Shown: positions 26,568-35,425 of the stretch, one piece after another
Numbering within the stretch: position 1 is the stretch's first letter
Layout of the letters: each line of letters begins with the position of its first letter
Origin: DATFJZ01 sp034660495
Lineage (GTDB): Bacteria > Desulfobacterota > Desulfobacteria > Desulfobacterales > Desulfobacteraceae
NCBI GenBank assembly: GCA_034660495.1
Contig: JAYEJJ010000221.1
Coordinates: 1 to 64,000 of the forward strand
Direction: 5' to 3'
DNA length: 64,000 nucleotides
Translations under genes and position numbers: made by a program
The notes under the pieces: model-generated
Seen by the model: the letters and a program-made list of their open reading frames with translations, nothing else
Databases searched by the model: none
What the model was told of the DNA's origin: nothing

Positions 26568-29390
26568 ATGTCATTGTCAAGTTCACTTTATACAGGCACA
26601 AGTGGTCTGACCAATATGGGGAATGCCATGCAGGTAGTGGGAAATAATATCTCCAATGTCAATACTGTGGGATTTAAAAAGGGTCGGTCCACCTTTGCCG
26701 ATACCTTGAGTGAGAGTATTGCCACCCAGGCGGGAGCCGATCAGGTGGGAAGGGGAATGGCCATGGGCAGTGTTGATCAGAGTTTTGGCCAGGGTTCCTT
26801 TGAATCCACCTCCAATTCAACGGACCTCTCCATCGGCGGGGATGGTTTTTTCGTGATGCGGTGGAGCGATTCTGAAGAGATGTATTATACACGGGCTGGT
26901 AATTTCCGCTTTGATAAAGCAGGGCAGCTCGTCAATCCCCAGGGGTATATTGTCCAGGGGTGGGAGATCGACAGTAAAACCGGGGATGATACCGGTGCCA
27001 TAAAGGATATTGTGCTTGGCGCCTTCTCCTCTCCGCCGAAAAAGAGTGAAGAGATCACCGTTATAACCAATCTTGAGGCCAGTGCCGAGAGCAAGGCAGT
27101 GGTGTTGTCCAATCTATGGGATGCCAGTGCCGAGGAGTATATCGAGGCGGGGAAGTACAATTACCAGACTTCGGTAAAGGTGTACGATTCCCTGGGAAGC
27201 ACCCATGACATTACCATTCATTATGACAAGAAAAAGGATACCGAGTGGGAGTACACCATTACATGCAATCCAGAAGAGGATAAACGGGATCTGGTCCGGG
27301 GGACGACCAGCCAGGGACTGCTTGCCCGGGGCACCATAACCTACAGCCAGGACAACGGCAATATTGTCAATTTTACCATGAGCAAGATGACCGGCAGGAT
27401 CGGTAATGTCCAGAACCAAGGGCTCAATACGGCGGACACGACCCATTTTACCGTTGAAAATTTGGATGCCATGGAGCTGGATGGTTACAATTTCAATTTT
27501 GAGTTCAATGGAACCGAGTGGGAGTGGAAGGATATTGATGAAGACGGCACAAACGGGGATATTGATGACCTTCCTGTCAATTACAAGAGCGCGGAGATTT
27601 TATATTCAGATGCCGAGAACATTGAGATCGCCTTGAACGGTGAAGACAAGAATGCCGATCTTAAGATCAAGCTTGACGAGGCTGCCGGATCCACCGAGGC
27701 GTTGTCCTTTGATGTGAGCAGCAAAGACAAGCTCCACGTTCAAGGGCTTACAAACAACTTTTATACCGGAGATACCGCCAACGGGAACTCAAGCTTTGAA
27801 ATAAATGCACCAGGGGTGATGACCGTGGATTCAAAGGATGTGGGCATGACATGGTATCCCCAGGAGGAAAAATGGCGCTGGAGCAACCCAGAGGTGGCTA
27901 AGGATAACGGCACCCTCATTTCCGGTATGAATTACAGCAATTTTGTTGCTGTTGATCCCGATGAAGGCGGTGATGGCACATGGGATTTTACAAATAATCC
28001 TGAAAAACCGTACAGTGATCCCGCCGATGAAATACGGGTTACCGATGCATCGGTCATGACAAAATATTCGAATATTCAGGTTCAATACGGTGATCCCGGT
28101 ACGGGCAATCAGTGGAACTGGGACACCCCGGTCAAGGATGCCGATTTTACCGCTTTGGCCACACCGTCATGGGCGGCCCCGTTTGATTCTCCCTCACTGT
28201 CCGGTATTGATAATGGCATAACTTCGGGCAATGCTTTTGATGCCGCAGGCAGCTACCAGCTTACCTACACAAACGGAACACCCTCCACCTGGACAAGTAC
28301 CGGTGCTACAGCGGCTGCCATTGTTTCCGGTGATGATTCCGGGGTGACCTTTGAGCTGGCCAACGGCACCCAATCCATGTATTCCTTCGGTTCCAAGCTT
28401 GGAGCCGACCAGGATGGCGGCACCATTGAGTTTACCATCACCCCTTCGGCACCGGAGCAGTACCCTGATGCCGATTTAAAAACAGGTTCGGTTGCAGGTA
28501 CCGACCTTGACGATATGATGATCGATTTTAACGGGGATGCCACCGATGATCTCACCTTTGACATGGCCGAGGGTGTTTTTTCACCGGGAGAGACTTTTGT
28601 GTTCAATGTGGATCCCGATGCGCCTCCGGCGGAATACGCCAGTGCGACGTTAAAAGGGGATAGTGAAAGCGCCACCATAGATCTTGACGGATCGGCCAGT
28701 GATGCCACCGATGATGATATTGTTTTCAACTTTGACGAAGCGTTGACATCCGGTCCCAGTTCTGATTCCTATGCGGACAGAAGTGAAATTAAATTTGATA
28801 TCGAGGGGTCAGCCGCCTGGGAGGAAATCCCCAAGGATACCATCAAAAAAGATGGGGTATACAGCTTTTCAGCAGATTTCCTCGGCGGAGACAACGATTC
28901 CACAAAAATGGATATTGTGTTCGATATTGGAACAAGGTTTGACGGTACCAGCTGGATAAATGACTCCATGTCATCAACTCAGTTTGCCAAATCTTCATCC
29001 ACAACGTTTCAGACTGCTGATGGCTATAGTTCAGGAGATCTCCAGGAGGTTGATGTTTCCCTGGACGGGGTAATGACCGGTATTTTTTCCAATGGCGAAA
29101 GCACTCCCCTTTTCCGTGTGGGGCTTGCAAAATTTTTCAATAATCAGGGGTTGAGTAATTCGGGCAGCAATCTTTTCAGGGAAACCACGGACAGCGGTGA
29201 GGCCATTACCAATAGACCCGGGGATAACGGTCTTGGCACCATTTCTTCCAACTCACTGGAAATGTCAAATGTGGACATTTCCGAGGAGTTTGTCAAGATG
29301 ATCAGCACCCAGAGGGGATTCCAGGCCAATTCCAAAACGATCACCACCACCGATGATATGATGAGCACGGTGATCCAGATGAAACGATAA
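26568..29390 (+). CDS. flgE: Flagellar hook protein FlgE (very large)
   Basis: A 940-aa hook subunit; most FlgE are 400-550 aa. The N-terminal D0 helix (SSLYTGTSGLTNMGNAMQVVGNNISNVNTVGFKKG), the GDGFFVMRW turn and the C-terminal LEMSNVDISEEFVKMISTQRGFQANSKTI are standard. The added length is in the outer domains (about residues 300-830), which are acidic, Asp/Gly/Thr-rich and predicted beta. These would face the outside of the hook. A terminator follows at 29437-29489. Confidence 0.92.
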   Translation: MSLSSSLYTGTSGLTNMGNAMQVVGNNISNVNTVGFKKGRSTFADTLSESIATQAGADQVGRGMAMGSVDQSFGQGSFESTSNSTDLSIGGDGFFVMRWSDSEEMYYTRAGNFRFDKAGQLVNPQGYIVQGWEIDSKTGDDTGAIKDIVLGAFSSPPKKSEEITVITNLEASAESKAVVLSNLWDASAEEYIEAGKYNYQTSVKVYDSLGSTHDITIHYDKKKDTEWEYTITCNPEEDKRDLVRGTTSQGLLARGTITYSQDNGNIVNFTMSKMTGRIGNVQNQGLNTADTTHFTVENLDAMELDGYNFNFEFNGTEWEWKDIDEDGTNGDIDDLPVNYKSAEILYSDAENIEIALNGEDKNADLKIKLDEAAGSTEALSFDVSSKDKLHVQGLTNNFYTGDTANGNSSFEINAPGVMTVDSKDVGMTWYPQEEKWRWSNPEVAKDNGTLISGMNYSNFVAVDPDEGGDGTWDFTNNPEKPYSDPADEIRVTDASVMTKYSNIQVQYGDPGTGNQWNWDTPVKDADFTALATPSWAAPFDSPSLSGIDNGITSGNAFDAAGSYQLTYTNGTPSTWTSTGATAAAIVSGDDSGVTFELANGTQSMYSFGSKLGADQDGGTIEFTITPSAPEQYPDADLKTGSVAGTDLDDMMIDFNGDATDDLTFDMAEGVFSPGETFVFNVDPDAPPAEYASATLKGDSESATIDLDGSASDATDDDIVFNFDEALTSGPSSDSYADRSEIKFDIEGSAAWEEIPKDTIKKDGVYSFSADFLGGDNDSTKMDIVFDIGTRFDGTSWINDSMSSTQFAKSSSTTFQTADGYSSGDLQEVDVSLDGVMTGIFSNGESTPLFRVGLAKFFNNQGLSNSGSNLFRETTDSGEAITNRPGDNGLGTISSNSLEMSNVDISEEFVKMISTQRGFQANSKTITTTDDMMSTVIQMKR

Positions 29391-29436
29391 AATGAATCGC
29401 TGAATTGCCCTCAGGCAGACCAGACACTTTATAAAG

Positions 29437-29489
29437 TCCCCTGATTTTATTGTGCACGGCATGACAAAGATCAGGGGATTTTTGTTTTT
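29437..29489 (+). terminator. Terminator after flgE
   Basis: TCCCCTGAT (29437-29445) pairs perfectly with ATCAGGGGA (29470-29478), followed by TTTTTGTTTTTG. It should end the fliK-flgD-flgE transcript about 50 bp after the flgE stop. Confidence 0.7.
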
Positions 29490-29800
29490 GTCTGTATACC
29501 CCCAGTGTCCTGACGGACACAACGAAAAATGAAACAGGAGAGTGCCGCCCCGAACACTTGCCTGTCAGGAACGAGAACAATGGAGGACTTTTGGTTATCA
29601 ATGTTCCTGACAGGCACCCCCTGGAGGGTCTTAATCAATTGTTTGATATAAAAAATCAGTCTGGTAAAAAAAAATCTTTGTTCAATGTCATGTTTTTGAC
29701 GTATTTTATTTGACACTCTTCCCCATATCCTTCATATTTCACCTTGATACTGCTGAATTCAAATCTGAATCAGGCACTGAAAACATTGAAAAATAAGTTG

Positions 29801-29816
29801 TGGCACAATGATTGCT
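29801..29816 (+). promoter_or_regulatory. Sigma-54 promoter upstream of fliL
   Basis: TGGCAC-N5-TTGCT, full consensus. It is about 290 bp before the fliL start, with repeat family C filling the interval. It probably drives fliL-M-N-O-P-Q-R-flhB. Confidence 0.7.
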
Positions 29817-30108
29817 TATAACGATAACGATAATATAACCGGCTTGAGCAACGTGCTCACAACAAAGATAGAAAGTCTGCCGGTATTACACGATTTTCTT
29901 GTAATGGCCATGCCCTTTCGGGCCCAACAAATGATAAAAGCCATCAGCTGCCAGTAATCACCAGAAAAAAAATTGTAATTGTTTACTGGAAACTGATTAC
30001 TGAAGGCTTTTATATAACGGCCATGCCTTGACAGGCACAACAAAGCATGAAAGCTGTTAGCTGACTACTGATGGCTTTCAAACAAATAAATTTGGGAAAT
30101 AAAATGGT

Positions 30109-30606
30109 ATGAATTTTTTAAGCCGCATAAAAGCCCCTAGAGTTTTGATGGTCGCAGGGATAATCCTGGTTGTTCTATCAGCCTCGGGCCTGGTCTGGCA
30201 TTTTTTTTTAAAGGGACATGAAGAAAATCATTCAGACAGGGCATCTTCTGCAGATATTGCTTCGTCTGATGAAGAGATTGGTCAAAAAAGGGAAGGTTTG
30301 GCTGCAGATATTATTAAGCTGGATCCCTTTAACAATATAAAACTTCAGCCCGGCGGGAATATGGATCAGCTGGACTTGGAGATCGCCCTGGAACTGGCTG
30401 ACCCCGGCATGAGAAAATCGGTTGAAACCATTGTGTTTAAAATCCGTGAAGTTGTTGAAAGGGAATCGGCCAAAAAAAGCTGGATGGAATTAAGAACTCC
30501 GGCCGGGAAGCTGTCTTTGAAGTATACCCTGTTAGACAGAATTAATGGGGTGCTTTCGGAGGCAAAAATTAACAATGTCTATTTTACACATTTAATCATG
30601 AAGTGA
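30109..30606 (+). CDS. fliL: Flagellar basal body-associated protein FliL
   Basis: A 165-aa single-pass inner-membrane protein. The transmembrane segment is at residues 13-33 (VLMVAGIILVVLSASGLVWHF). The periplasmic stomatin-like domain follows, ending in the usual VYFTHLIM. FliL rings surround the stator and support torque. The gene stands 10 bp before fliM. A second FliL-like domain occurs at the end of the 657-aa protein at 40660-42633. Confidence 0.87.
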   Translation: MNFLSRIKAPRVLMVAGIILVVLSASGLVWHFFLKGHEENHSDRASSADIASSDEEIGQKREGLAADIIKLDPFNNIKLQPGGNMDQLDLEIALELADPGMRKSVETIVFKIREVVERESAKKSWMELRTPAGKLSLKYTLLDRINGVLSEAKINNVYFTHLIMK

Positions 30607-30616
30607 TTTAGAAATT

Positions 30617-31597
30617 ATGAGTGACATACTATCCCAGGATGAAGTAGACAGTCTGCTGGCAGGACTTGATTCCGGCGATGTAGAAGCAGAAAAAGACGCA
30701 GATGCACCGGAGCCGGAAGGTATTGTTGCCTATGATTTTACAAGCCAGGACAAGGTGGTGCGGGCAAGGATGCCCACCTTTGACGTTATCAATGAACGGC
30801 TGGCCAGGGAAATCAGGGCCAGCATGTCCACGCTGCTGCAGACCAATGTAGATGTGACAGCCAATCCTCTGGATACCCTCAAGTTCTCAGAATTTGTCCG
30901 AAGTCTGCCTGTTCCCACAAGCCTTCATGTGTTCCGTATGGAGCCTTTAAGGGGGCACGGGCTGGTGGTGCTGGAGAGCCAGCTTGTTTACAACCTCATT
31001 GATACCTTTTTCGGGGGTGAAGGCTCAGGCCAGGCCAGGGTGGAGGGCAGGGAGTTTACAGCCATTGAAGAGGTAATGATCAAAAAGGTGGTGGTGGCCT
31101 GTCTTAAGGATATTGAAGTTGCCTGGTACCCCATTGAACCGGTAAAGACCACCCTGGTCCGATCTGAAATGAACCCTCAGTTTGCCGCTGTGGTCCTGCC
31201 CACAGACCTTGTGATTGTAACGCGGTTTGAGATTGAGCTGGAGCAGGCTGCCGGCACCCTTGTCATATGTCTGCCCTATTCCATGATCGAACCGTTAAGA
31301 GCAAAGCTGGCATCAGGCTTTCAGGCTGAAACCGAGGAGATTGATCTGACGTGGCGGACCATACTCAAGGAAATTATTCTCCAGTCTTCCGTGGATCTGC
31401 GCATACAGCTGGGCACTGCGGACATAACAGGAGAGCGCCTTATTTATATGCAGAAAGGGGATGTGATTCAGCTGGATCATGATGCAAAGGATCCCTTGAT
31501 GGGATTTGTGGGCGGGCTGCCCAAACTCAAAGGATTTGCCGGTGTAAAACGGGGCATGCAGGCGTTTAAGATCGAAAAAACGATAATCAGAAAATAA
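30617..31597 (+). CDS. fliM: Flagellar motor switch protein FliM
   Basis: A 326-aa switch protein. The N-terminal CheY-P-binding motif is residues 5-14 (LSQDEVDSLL), followed by a flexible acidic linker, the CheC-like middle domain (LRGHGLVVLESQLVYNLIDTFFGG) and the C-terminal FliN-like domain (VDLRIQLGTADITGERLIYMQKGDVIQLD). All standard. The motif is the same one that is repeated many times in the protein at 40660-42633. fliN follows after 10 bp. Confidence 0.94.
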   Translation: MSDILSQDEVDSLLAGLDSGDVEAEKDADAPEPEGIVAYDFTSQDKVVRARMPTFDVINERLAREIRASMSTLLQTNVDVTANPLDTLKFSEFVRSLPVPTSLHVFRMEPLRGHGLVVLESQLVYNLIDTFFGGEGSGQARVEGREFTAIEEVMIKKVVVACLKDIEVAWYPIEPVKTTLVRSEMNPQFAAVVLPTDLVIVTRFEIELEQAAGTLVICLPYSMIEPLRAKLASGFQAETEEIDLTWRTILKEIILQSSVDLRIQLGTADITGERLIYMQKGDVIQLDHDAKDPLMGFVGGLPKLKGFAGVKRGMQAFKIEKTIIRK

Positions 31598-31607
31598 GAG
31601 AGCGAGT

Positions 31608-31970
31608 ATGGATGAGAATACAGGCACTGAAAACAATGAAAATCAGGAAAACGAAGAAGCAGAAGCAGAAGCAGAAGAGGAAGTGGAGTCAGCGGTTGAT
31701 CAGGCTCAGGATCTTGATTTTATCCTTGATATTCCCCTGGAGCTCTCAGTGGAGCTTGGAAAAACAAGGATGCTGATCAATGATCTGCTCCAGCTCGGCC
31801 AGGGATCCATTCTTGAATTGAACAAATTTGCCGGTGAACCCCTGGAAGTGTATATCAATCATAAACTCATCGCCCGGGGAGAGGTGGTTGTTGTCAATGA
31901 AAAATTTGGTGTCCGGCTCACGGATATTATTACACCCATGGACCGGGTAAAGGGCCTGTCCACCTTATGA
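31608..31970 (+). CDS. fliN: Flagellar motor switch protein FliN
   Basis: A 120-aa C-ring protein. An acidic, Glu-rich N-terminus of about 30 residues is followed by the SpoA domain (DIPLELSVELGKTRMLINDLLQLGQGSILELNKFAGEPLEVYINHKLIARGEVVVV), which is complete. It lacks its own CheY-binding motif. It overlaps fliO by 4 bp. Confidence 0.93.
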   Translation: MDENTGTENNENQENEEAEAEAEEEVESAVDQAQDLDFILDIPLELSVELGKTRMLINDLLQLGQGSILELNKFAGEPLEVYINHKLIARGEVVVVNEKFGVRLTDIITPMDRVKGLSTL

Positions 31971-32278
31971 ATGACTCACTGAACATATGGTCTGCCTTTG
32001 CCAGAACAGCGGTGATGCTTACTTTTGTTATTGCGTTGCTTTTTTTGATCCTTTATCTGTTCAGGCGGTTTTCTTCAATTAAAGGGAAAAAAGGCACCCC
32101 CAGTTTTATTAAAGTACTCAGTGTGCATCATTTTTCCCCCAAAGAAAAAATTGTGCTTGTGGATGTGATGCAGAAGAAGGTGCTTGTCGGTATCACCTCT
32201 GCCAGTATGAATACCCTTGCCGTGTTTGAGAACCATATGGAAGGGGAAACAGAACAGGGGGATGCAGATGAAGATTAA
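31967..32278 (+). CDS. fliO: Flagellar biosynthesis protein FliO
   Basis: A 103-aa bitopic membrane protein. One transmembrane segment (residues 10-31, TAVMLTFVIALLFLILYLFRRF) is followed by a small cytoplasmic domain (SVHHFSPKEKIVLVDVMQKKVLVGIT) typical of FliO, which helps FliP assemble. Position between fliN and fliP supports the call. Confidence 0.87.
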   Translation: MNDSLNIWSAFARTAVMLTFVIALLFLILYLFRRFSSIKGKKGTPSFIKVLSVHHFSPKEKIVLVDVMQKKVLVGITSASMNTLAVFENHMEGETEQGDADED

Positions 32279-32298
32279 CATAAAACAGCGTATTCCTG

Positions 32299-32395
32299 TT
32301 TTATATAAAGCATTTGTTAGCGCTTTGCCTTTGGCGGTGTTGCATTTTTCGTTGCCGCCGGGCCATGTTCATGGGCCGCCCATGCCGGTTTATAT
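32299..32395 (+). repeat. Family B element, diverged copy between fliO and fliP
   Basis: Shares the TTTGGCGGTGTTGCATTTTTCG-like core and the CATGCCGGTTTATATGAAA end with copies at 2791-2884 and 50934-51028. It is read open in the fliP frame, which makes the fliP open frame look 78 codons longer than the real gene. Confidence 0.6.
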
Positions 32396-32450
32396 GAAAG
32401 GAGTTTGCAGATCCCTGAATTTTTTCAAGAGTTGCTGCTTCTCCAGGGGG

Positions 32451-33203
32451 ATGTCGGTTATATGGATTTTTACCCTGGCAGGTGGTGTTTTATTTTTTGG
32501 GAAAACCGCTTTGGGTGCAACGTTTCCCATACCTGCCATTAATATCGGGGTCGGTCAGGCCCAGGGGCCGGACGACGTTGTTGTGGCCCTTGAAATTATC
32601 GCCCTTTTGACGGTATTGTCCCTGGCCCCTGCCATTCTTATCCTCATGACCCCTTTTACCCGGCTGGTTGTAGTTTTTCATTTTCTGCGCCAGGCCATTG
32701 GTACCCAGTCAAGCCCCCCCAACCAGGTTGTTGTGGGACTGGCGCTGTTTATGACTTTTTTTATCATCAAGCCGGTTGCCTTAGATGTTTATAATTCCTC
32801 CCTGAACCCCTATCTTGAAGGGGAGATCAATTACGCAGAAGCCTTTGAAACCGCACAGGTGCCCATACGCAAATTCCTGCTGATCAATACAAGGGAAGCG
32901 GATATTGCCCTTTTTGTCAAAGGCGGGGATATGAAAAAACCCGAGAACCGGGAGGATGTTTCCCTGCTGGTGCTCATTCCCGCCTATGTGATCAGTGAAT
33001 TAAAAACCGCGTTTATTATCGGGTTTGTGCTCTATGTTCCCTTTCTGGTGATTGATATGGTGGTGGCTTCGGTTCTTCTTGCCATGGGGATGATGATGCT
33101 TCCCCCTGTTATGATTTCCCTGCCCTTTAAGCTCATGCTGTTTGTGCTGGTGGACGGGTGGCACCTGCTGACCGGATCATTGATGAAAAGTTTTGGAGTG
33201 TAA
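32451..33203 (+). CDS. fliP: Flagellar export gate protein FliP
   Basis: A 250-aa polytopic protein with a cleavable signal-like N-terminus (SVIWIFTLAGGVLFFGKTALGATF). The LTPFTRLVVVFHFLRQAIGTQSSPPNQVV-type core and C-terminal LPFKLMLFVLVDGWHLLTGSL are FliP signatures. ATG 32451, preceded by CCAGGGGG, was chosen because it gives the usual length; upstream in-frame sequence is a dispersed repeat. FliP, FliQ and FliR form the export gate. Confidence 0.9.
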   Translation: MSVIWIFTLAGGVLFFGKTALGATFPIPAINIGVGQAQGPDDVVVALEIIALLTVLSLAPAILILMTPFTRLVVVFHFLRQAIGTQSSPPNQVVVGLALFMTFFIIKPVALDVYNSSLNPYLEGEINYAEAFETAQVPIRKFLLINTREADIALFVKGGDMKKPENREDVSLLVLIPAYVISELKTAFIIGFVLYVPFLVIDMVVASVLLAMGMMMLPPVMISLPFKLMLFVLVDGWHLLTGSLMKSFGV

Positions 33204-33205
33204 TC

Positions 33206-33475
33206 ATGAGTCCTGAATTTGTTGTTGCCTTTGCCAAGGAAGCTATTATCCTGACCATTTATCTTTCCATGCCCATGCTGGGTCTGGGGCTTATTGCCGG
33301 CCTGGTTGTCAGTATATTCCAGGCGGTCACATCCATACAGGAGATGACCCTGACCTTTGTGCCCAAGATTATAGCCGTGTTTCTGGGGCTTTTGTTTTTT
33401 GCCCCCTGGATGCTCAATGAAGCAACAACCTTTACCAGAAATATTATAGAGAATATACCCATGTATATTCGGTGA
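33206..33475 (+). CDS. fliQ: Flagellar export gate protein FliQ
   Basis: An 89-aa protein with two transmembrane hairpin helices (AIILTIYLSMPMLGLGLIAGLVVSIFQAVTSIQE; IIAVFLGLLFFAPWML). ATG 33206 gives the standard FliQ length, 2 bp after fliP. Only its extended frame would start earlier, inside fliP. Confidence 0.92.
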   Translation: MSPEFVVAFAKEAIILTIYLSMPMLGLGLIAGLVVSIFQAVTSIQEMTLTFVPKIIAVFLGLLFFAPWMLNEATTFTRNIIENIPMYIR

Positions 33476-33501
33476 AAGATCAGCTGACGCAGAGGGGATC
33501 A

Positions 33502-34290
33502 ATGGAGATCCTGAATTTAATAGACCCTGAGGGATTTAAAATTTATCTGCTGGTACTTGCAAGAATGGGATTTGTGCTGTTTATGCTGCCTGTTTTTTCT
33601 TCTACCATGCTGCCTGTATTGGTCAAGGCGGCGTTTGCCATGGTTATTTCTATTCTTCTGTATTCGGTCGTGGATATTGACCCCTCTCTTTTTCCTGAAA
33701 CCGTTGTGGGTACGGGCCTGCTTTTTTTAACCGAGGCTATGATCGGCATTACGCTGGGATTGTGCGTCAGGACCTTTCTGGGCTCGGTTCAGCTGGCCGG
33801 TCAGGTGATCGGGTTTCAGATGGGGTTTTCCATGATTAATGTGGTGGACCCCCAGTCCGGGGCCAATGTATCCATCATGGAGCAGATTGCTTATTGGGTG
33901 GCCCTTCTTGTTTTTCTTCTGCTCAATGGCCATCATATCATGCTTTTATCTGTTATAGAGAGTTTTGACCTTGTTCCCCCGGGATATTTCATGATGCAGC
34001 AGGTGATGCTGGATAAAATTTTAGCCATTGGCGCAGACATGTTTATCCTGGCCATAAAAATAGGGGCTCCGGTCATTGCAGCCCTTTTGTTTACCAGTGC
34101 GGCCTTTGGGCTGACAGCTAAATTTTCACCCCAGATGAATGTCATGATTGTTGCCTTTCCCTTGAAAATTTTTGTAGGACTTGTGCTGTTTGGATTGTCC
34201 CTTGATATTATTTTAAGGATTTTAAGGGATTATGTGGTTGATCTTAAATCTGTTTTTTTATCCCTGCTGTTCTGGGCAGGGGGAGGATAA
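33502..34290 (+). CDS. fliR: Flagellar export gate protein FliR
   Basis: A 262-aa polytopic membrane protein, the single FliR of the gate. Characteristic segments include MLPVFSSTMLPVLVKAAFAMVISILL, GQVIGFQMGFSMINVVDPQSGANV and AKFSPQMNVMIVAFPLKIFVGL. ATG 33502 was chosen over GTG 33472 (which overlaps fliQ) because GAGGGG lies just upstream. flhB starts 3 bp after the stop. Confidence 0.9.
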   Translation: MEILNLIDPEGFKIYLLVLARMGFVLFMLPVFSSTMLPVLVKAAFAMVISILLYSVVDIDPSLFPETVVGTGLLFLTEAMIGITLGLCVRTFLGSVQLAGQVIGFQMGFSMINVVDPQSGANVSIMEQIAYWVALLVFLLLNGHHIMLLSVIESFDLVPPGYFMMQQVMLDKILAIGADMFILAIKIGAPVIAALLFTSAAFGLTAKFSPQMNVMIVAFPLKIFVGLVLFGLSLDIILRILRDYVVDLKSVFLSLLFWAGGG

Positions 34291-34293
34291 TGT

Positions 34294-35367
34294 ATGGCTG
34301 AAGATCCTGAAGGCGGAGGAGAGAAAACTGAAGATGCGTCGTCGAAGAAGCTTTCCAAGGCCCGTGAAGAAGGGCAGGTGGCAAAAAGCATGGAGGTGCC
34401 GTCGGTTTTTGTCCTTCTGGCAGGGGTGCTGGCGCTTTTTGTTTCAGGATACCATGTGTATATCAATTTTCTGGCATTGATGACGGATTCATTTGATTTT
34501 AAACAATTGCCCCTTTTAAACAGCGTCAACCTGGTTCATCTGTTAATTCTCTATACCCAGCGGATGTTTATTATTCTGGCCCCCCTTATGGCAGCGGTGT
34601 TTGCAGCTGCTTTTTTAGCCAATGTGGCCCAGGTCGGGTTTGAACTGTCCTGGAAAGCCATCCAGCCCAAAATTTCCAAGATAAATCCGATTAAGGGATT
34701 TGCCAGGATATTTTCAAGCAGATCCCTTGTGGAGATGGTCAAAAGCATTTTAAAGATTTCCATTATCTTTGCTGTTGCCTATTTTGCCGTAAAAGCCAGA
34801 ACAACTGAGATTGCAAGGCTTTACGATCACAGCACGGCTTATATTTTATTGTATGTGCTAAAGGTTATTTTTTATATTTTTATTAAAGTGCTTTTGATTA
34901 TGATAGTGGTTGCCATTCTGGATTATGCCTTTCAAAGATGGAAATTCCTTGAGGACCAGAAAATGACCAAAAAAGAGGTCAAGGATGAGCATAAACAAAT
35001 GGATGGTGACCCCCAGGTCAAGGCCAGAATCAGAAAACTCCAGGCCGAAGCCGCACAGAAGCGGATGATGGCCGAGGTGCCCGAAGCAGATGTGGTGGTC
35101 ACCAACCCCACACGCCTGGCAGTGGCTGTGAAATATGACTCAATGAAAATGACCGCGCCCCATGTGGTTGCCAAGGGGGCGGGTCCTGTGGCCGCCAATA
35201 TCAGAAAAGTGGCTGAAGCACACCATGTGCCCATTATTGAGAACAAACCCCTGGCCCGGAACTTGTATAAGCTGGTAGATATAGGCAAAGAGATTCCCTC
35301 ACGGTTTTTTCAGTCTGTTGCAGAAATCCTTGCCCAGGTGTACAAACTCAAGGGAAAGACATTGTAG
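34294..35367 (+). CDS. flhB: Flagellar export switch protein FlhB
   Basis: A 357-aa protein with four transmembrane helices (residues about 35-55, 90-112, 150-168, 185-212) and a cytoplasmic domain. The autocleavage motif reads N271-P272-T273-R274; the common form is NPTH. The Arg codon (CGC, 35113-35115) is one base from a His codon. Downstream APHVVAKGAGPVA and IIENKPLARNLYK are normal. Cleavage occurs between Asn and Pro, so it may still work, but the change is unusual. It ends the fliL-flhB run. A family F hairpin follows. Confidence 0.9.
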   Translation: MAEDPEGGGEKTEDASSKKLSKAREEGQVAKSMEVPSVFVLLAGVLALFVSGYHVYINFLALMTDSFDFKQLPLLNSVNLVHLLILYTQRMFIILAPLMAAVFAAAFLANVAQVGFELSWKAIQPKISKINPIKGFARIFSSRSLVEMVKSILKISIIFAVAYFAVKARTTEIARLYDHSTAYILLYVLKVIFYIFIKVLLIMIVVAILDYAFQRWKFLEDQKMTKKEVKDEHKQMDGDPQVKARIRKLQAEAAQKRMMAEVPEADVVVTNPTRLAVAVKYDSMKMTAPHVVAKGAGPVAANIRKVAEAHHVPIIENKPLARNLYKLVDIGKEIPSRFFQSVAEILAQVYKLKGKTL

Positions 35368-35425
35368 AAAGATTCCGCCGGGGTGTTTGTCGTTTGGCAC
35401 GGGCGTCAAAAATTGAACGTGGGGT

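Larger units (their letters stand above)
29391..30108. repeat. flgE-fliL intergenic region with several repeats
   Basis: Contents in order: terminator (29437-29489); an inverted half of family A (about 29546-29577) facing a diverged full family A copy (about 29591-29656); a sigma-54 promoter (29801-29816); then family C material (29905-30084: AAAGCCATCAGCTGCCAG, two hairpin units and the TGCCT/AGGCA hairpin). No gene is seen. The repeats lie between the promoter and fliL. Confidence 0.65.

Noticed and set aside
33032..33502. 156-codon antisense frame over fliP and fliQ
   Set aside because: fliP and fliQ are clear on the other strand; the antisense frame has no family features.
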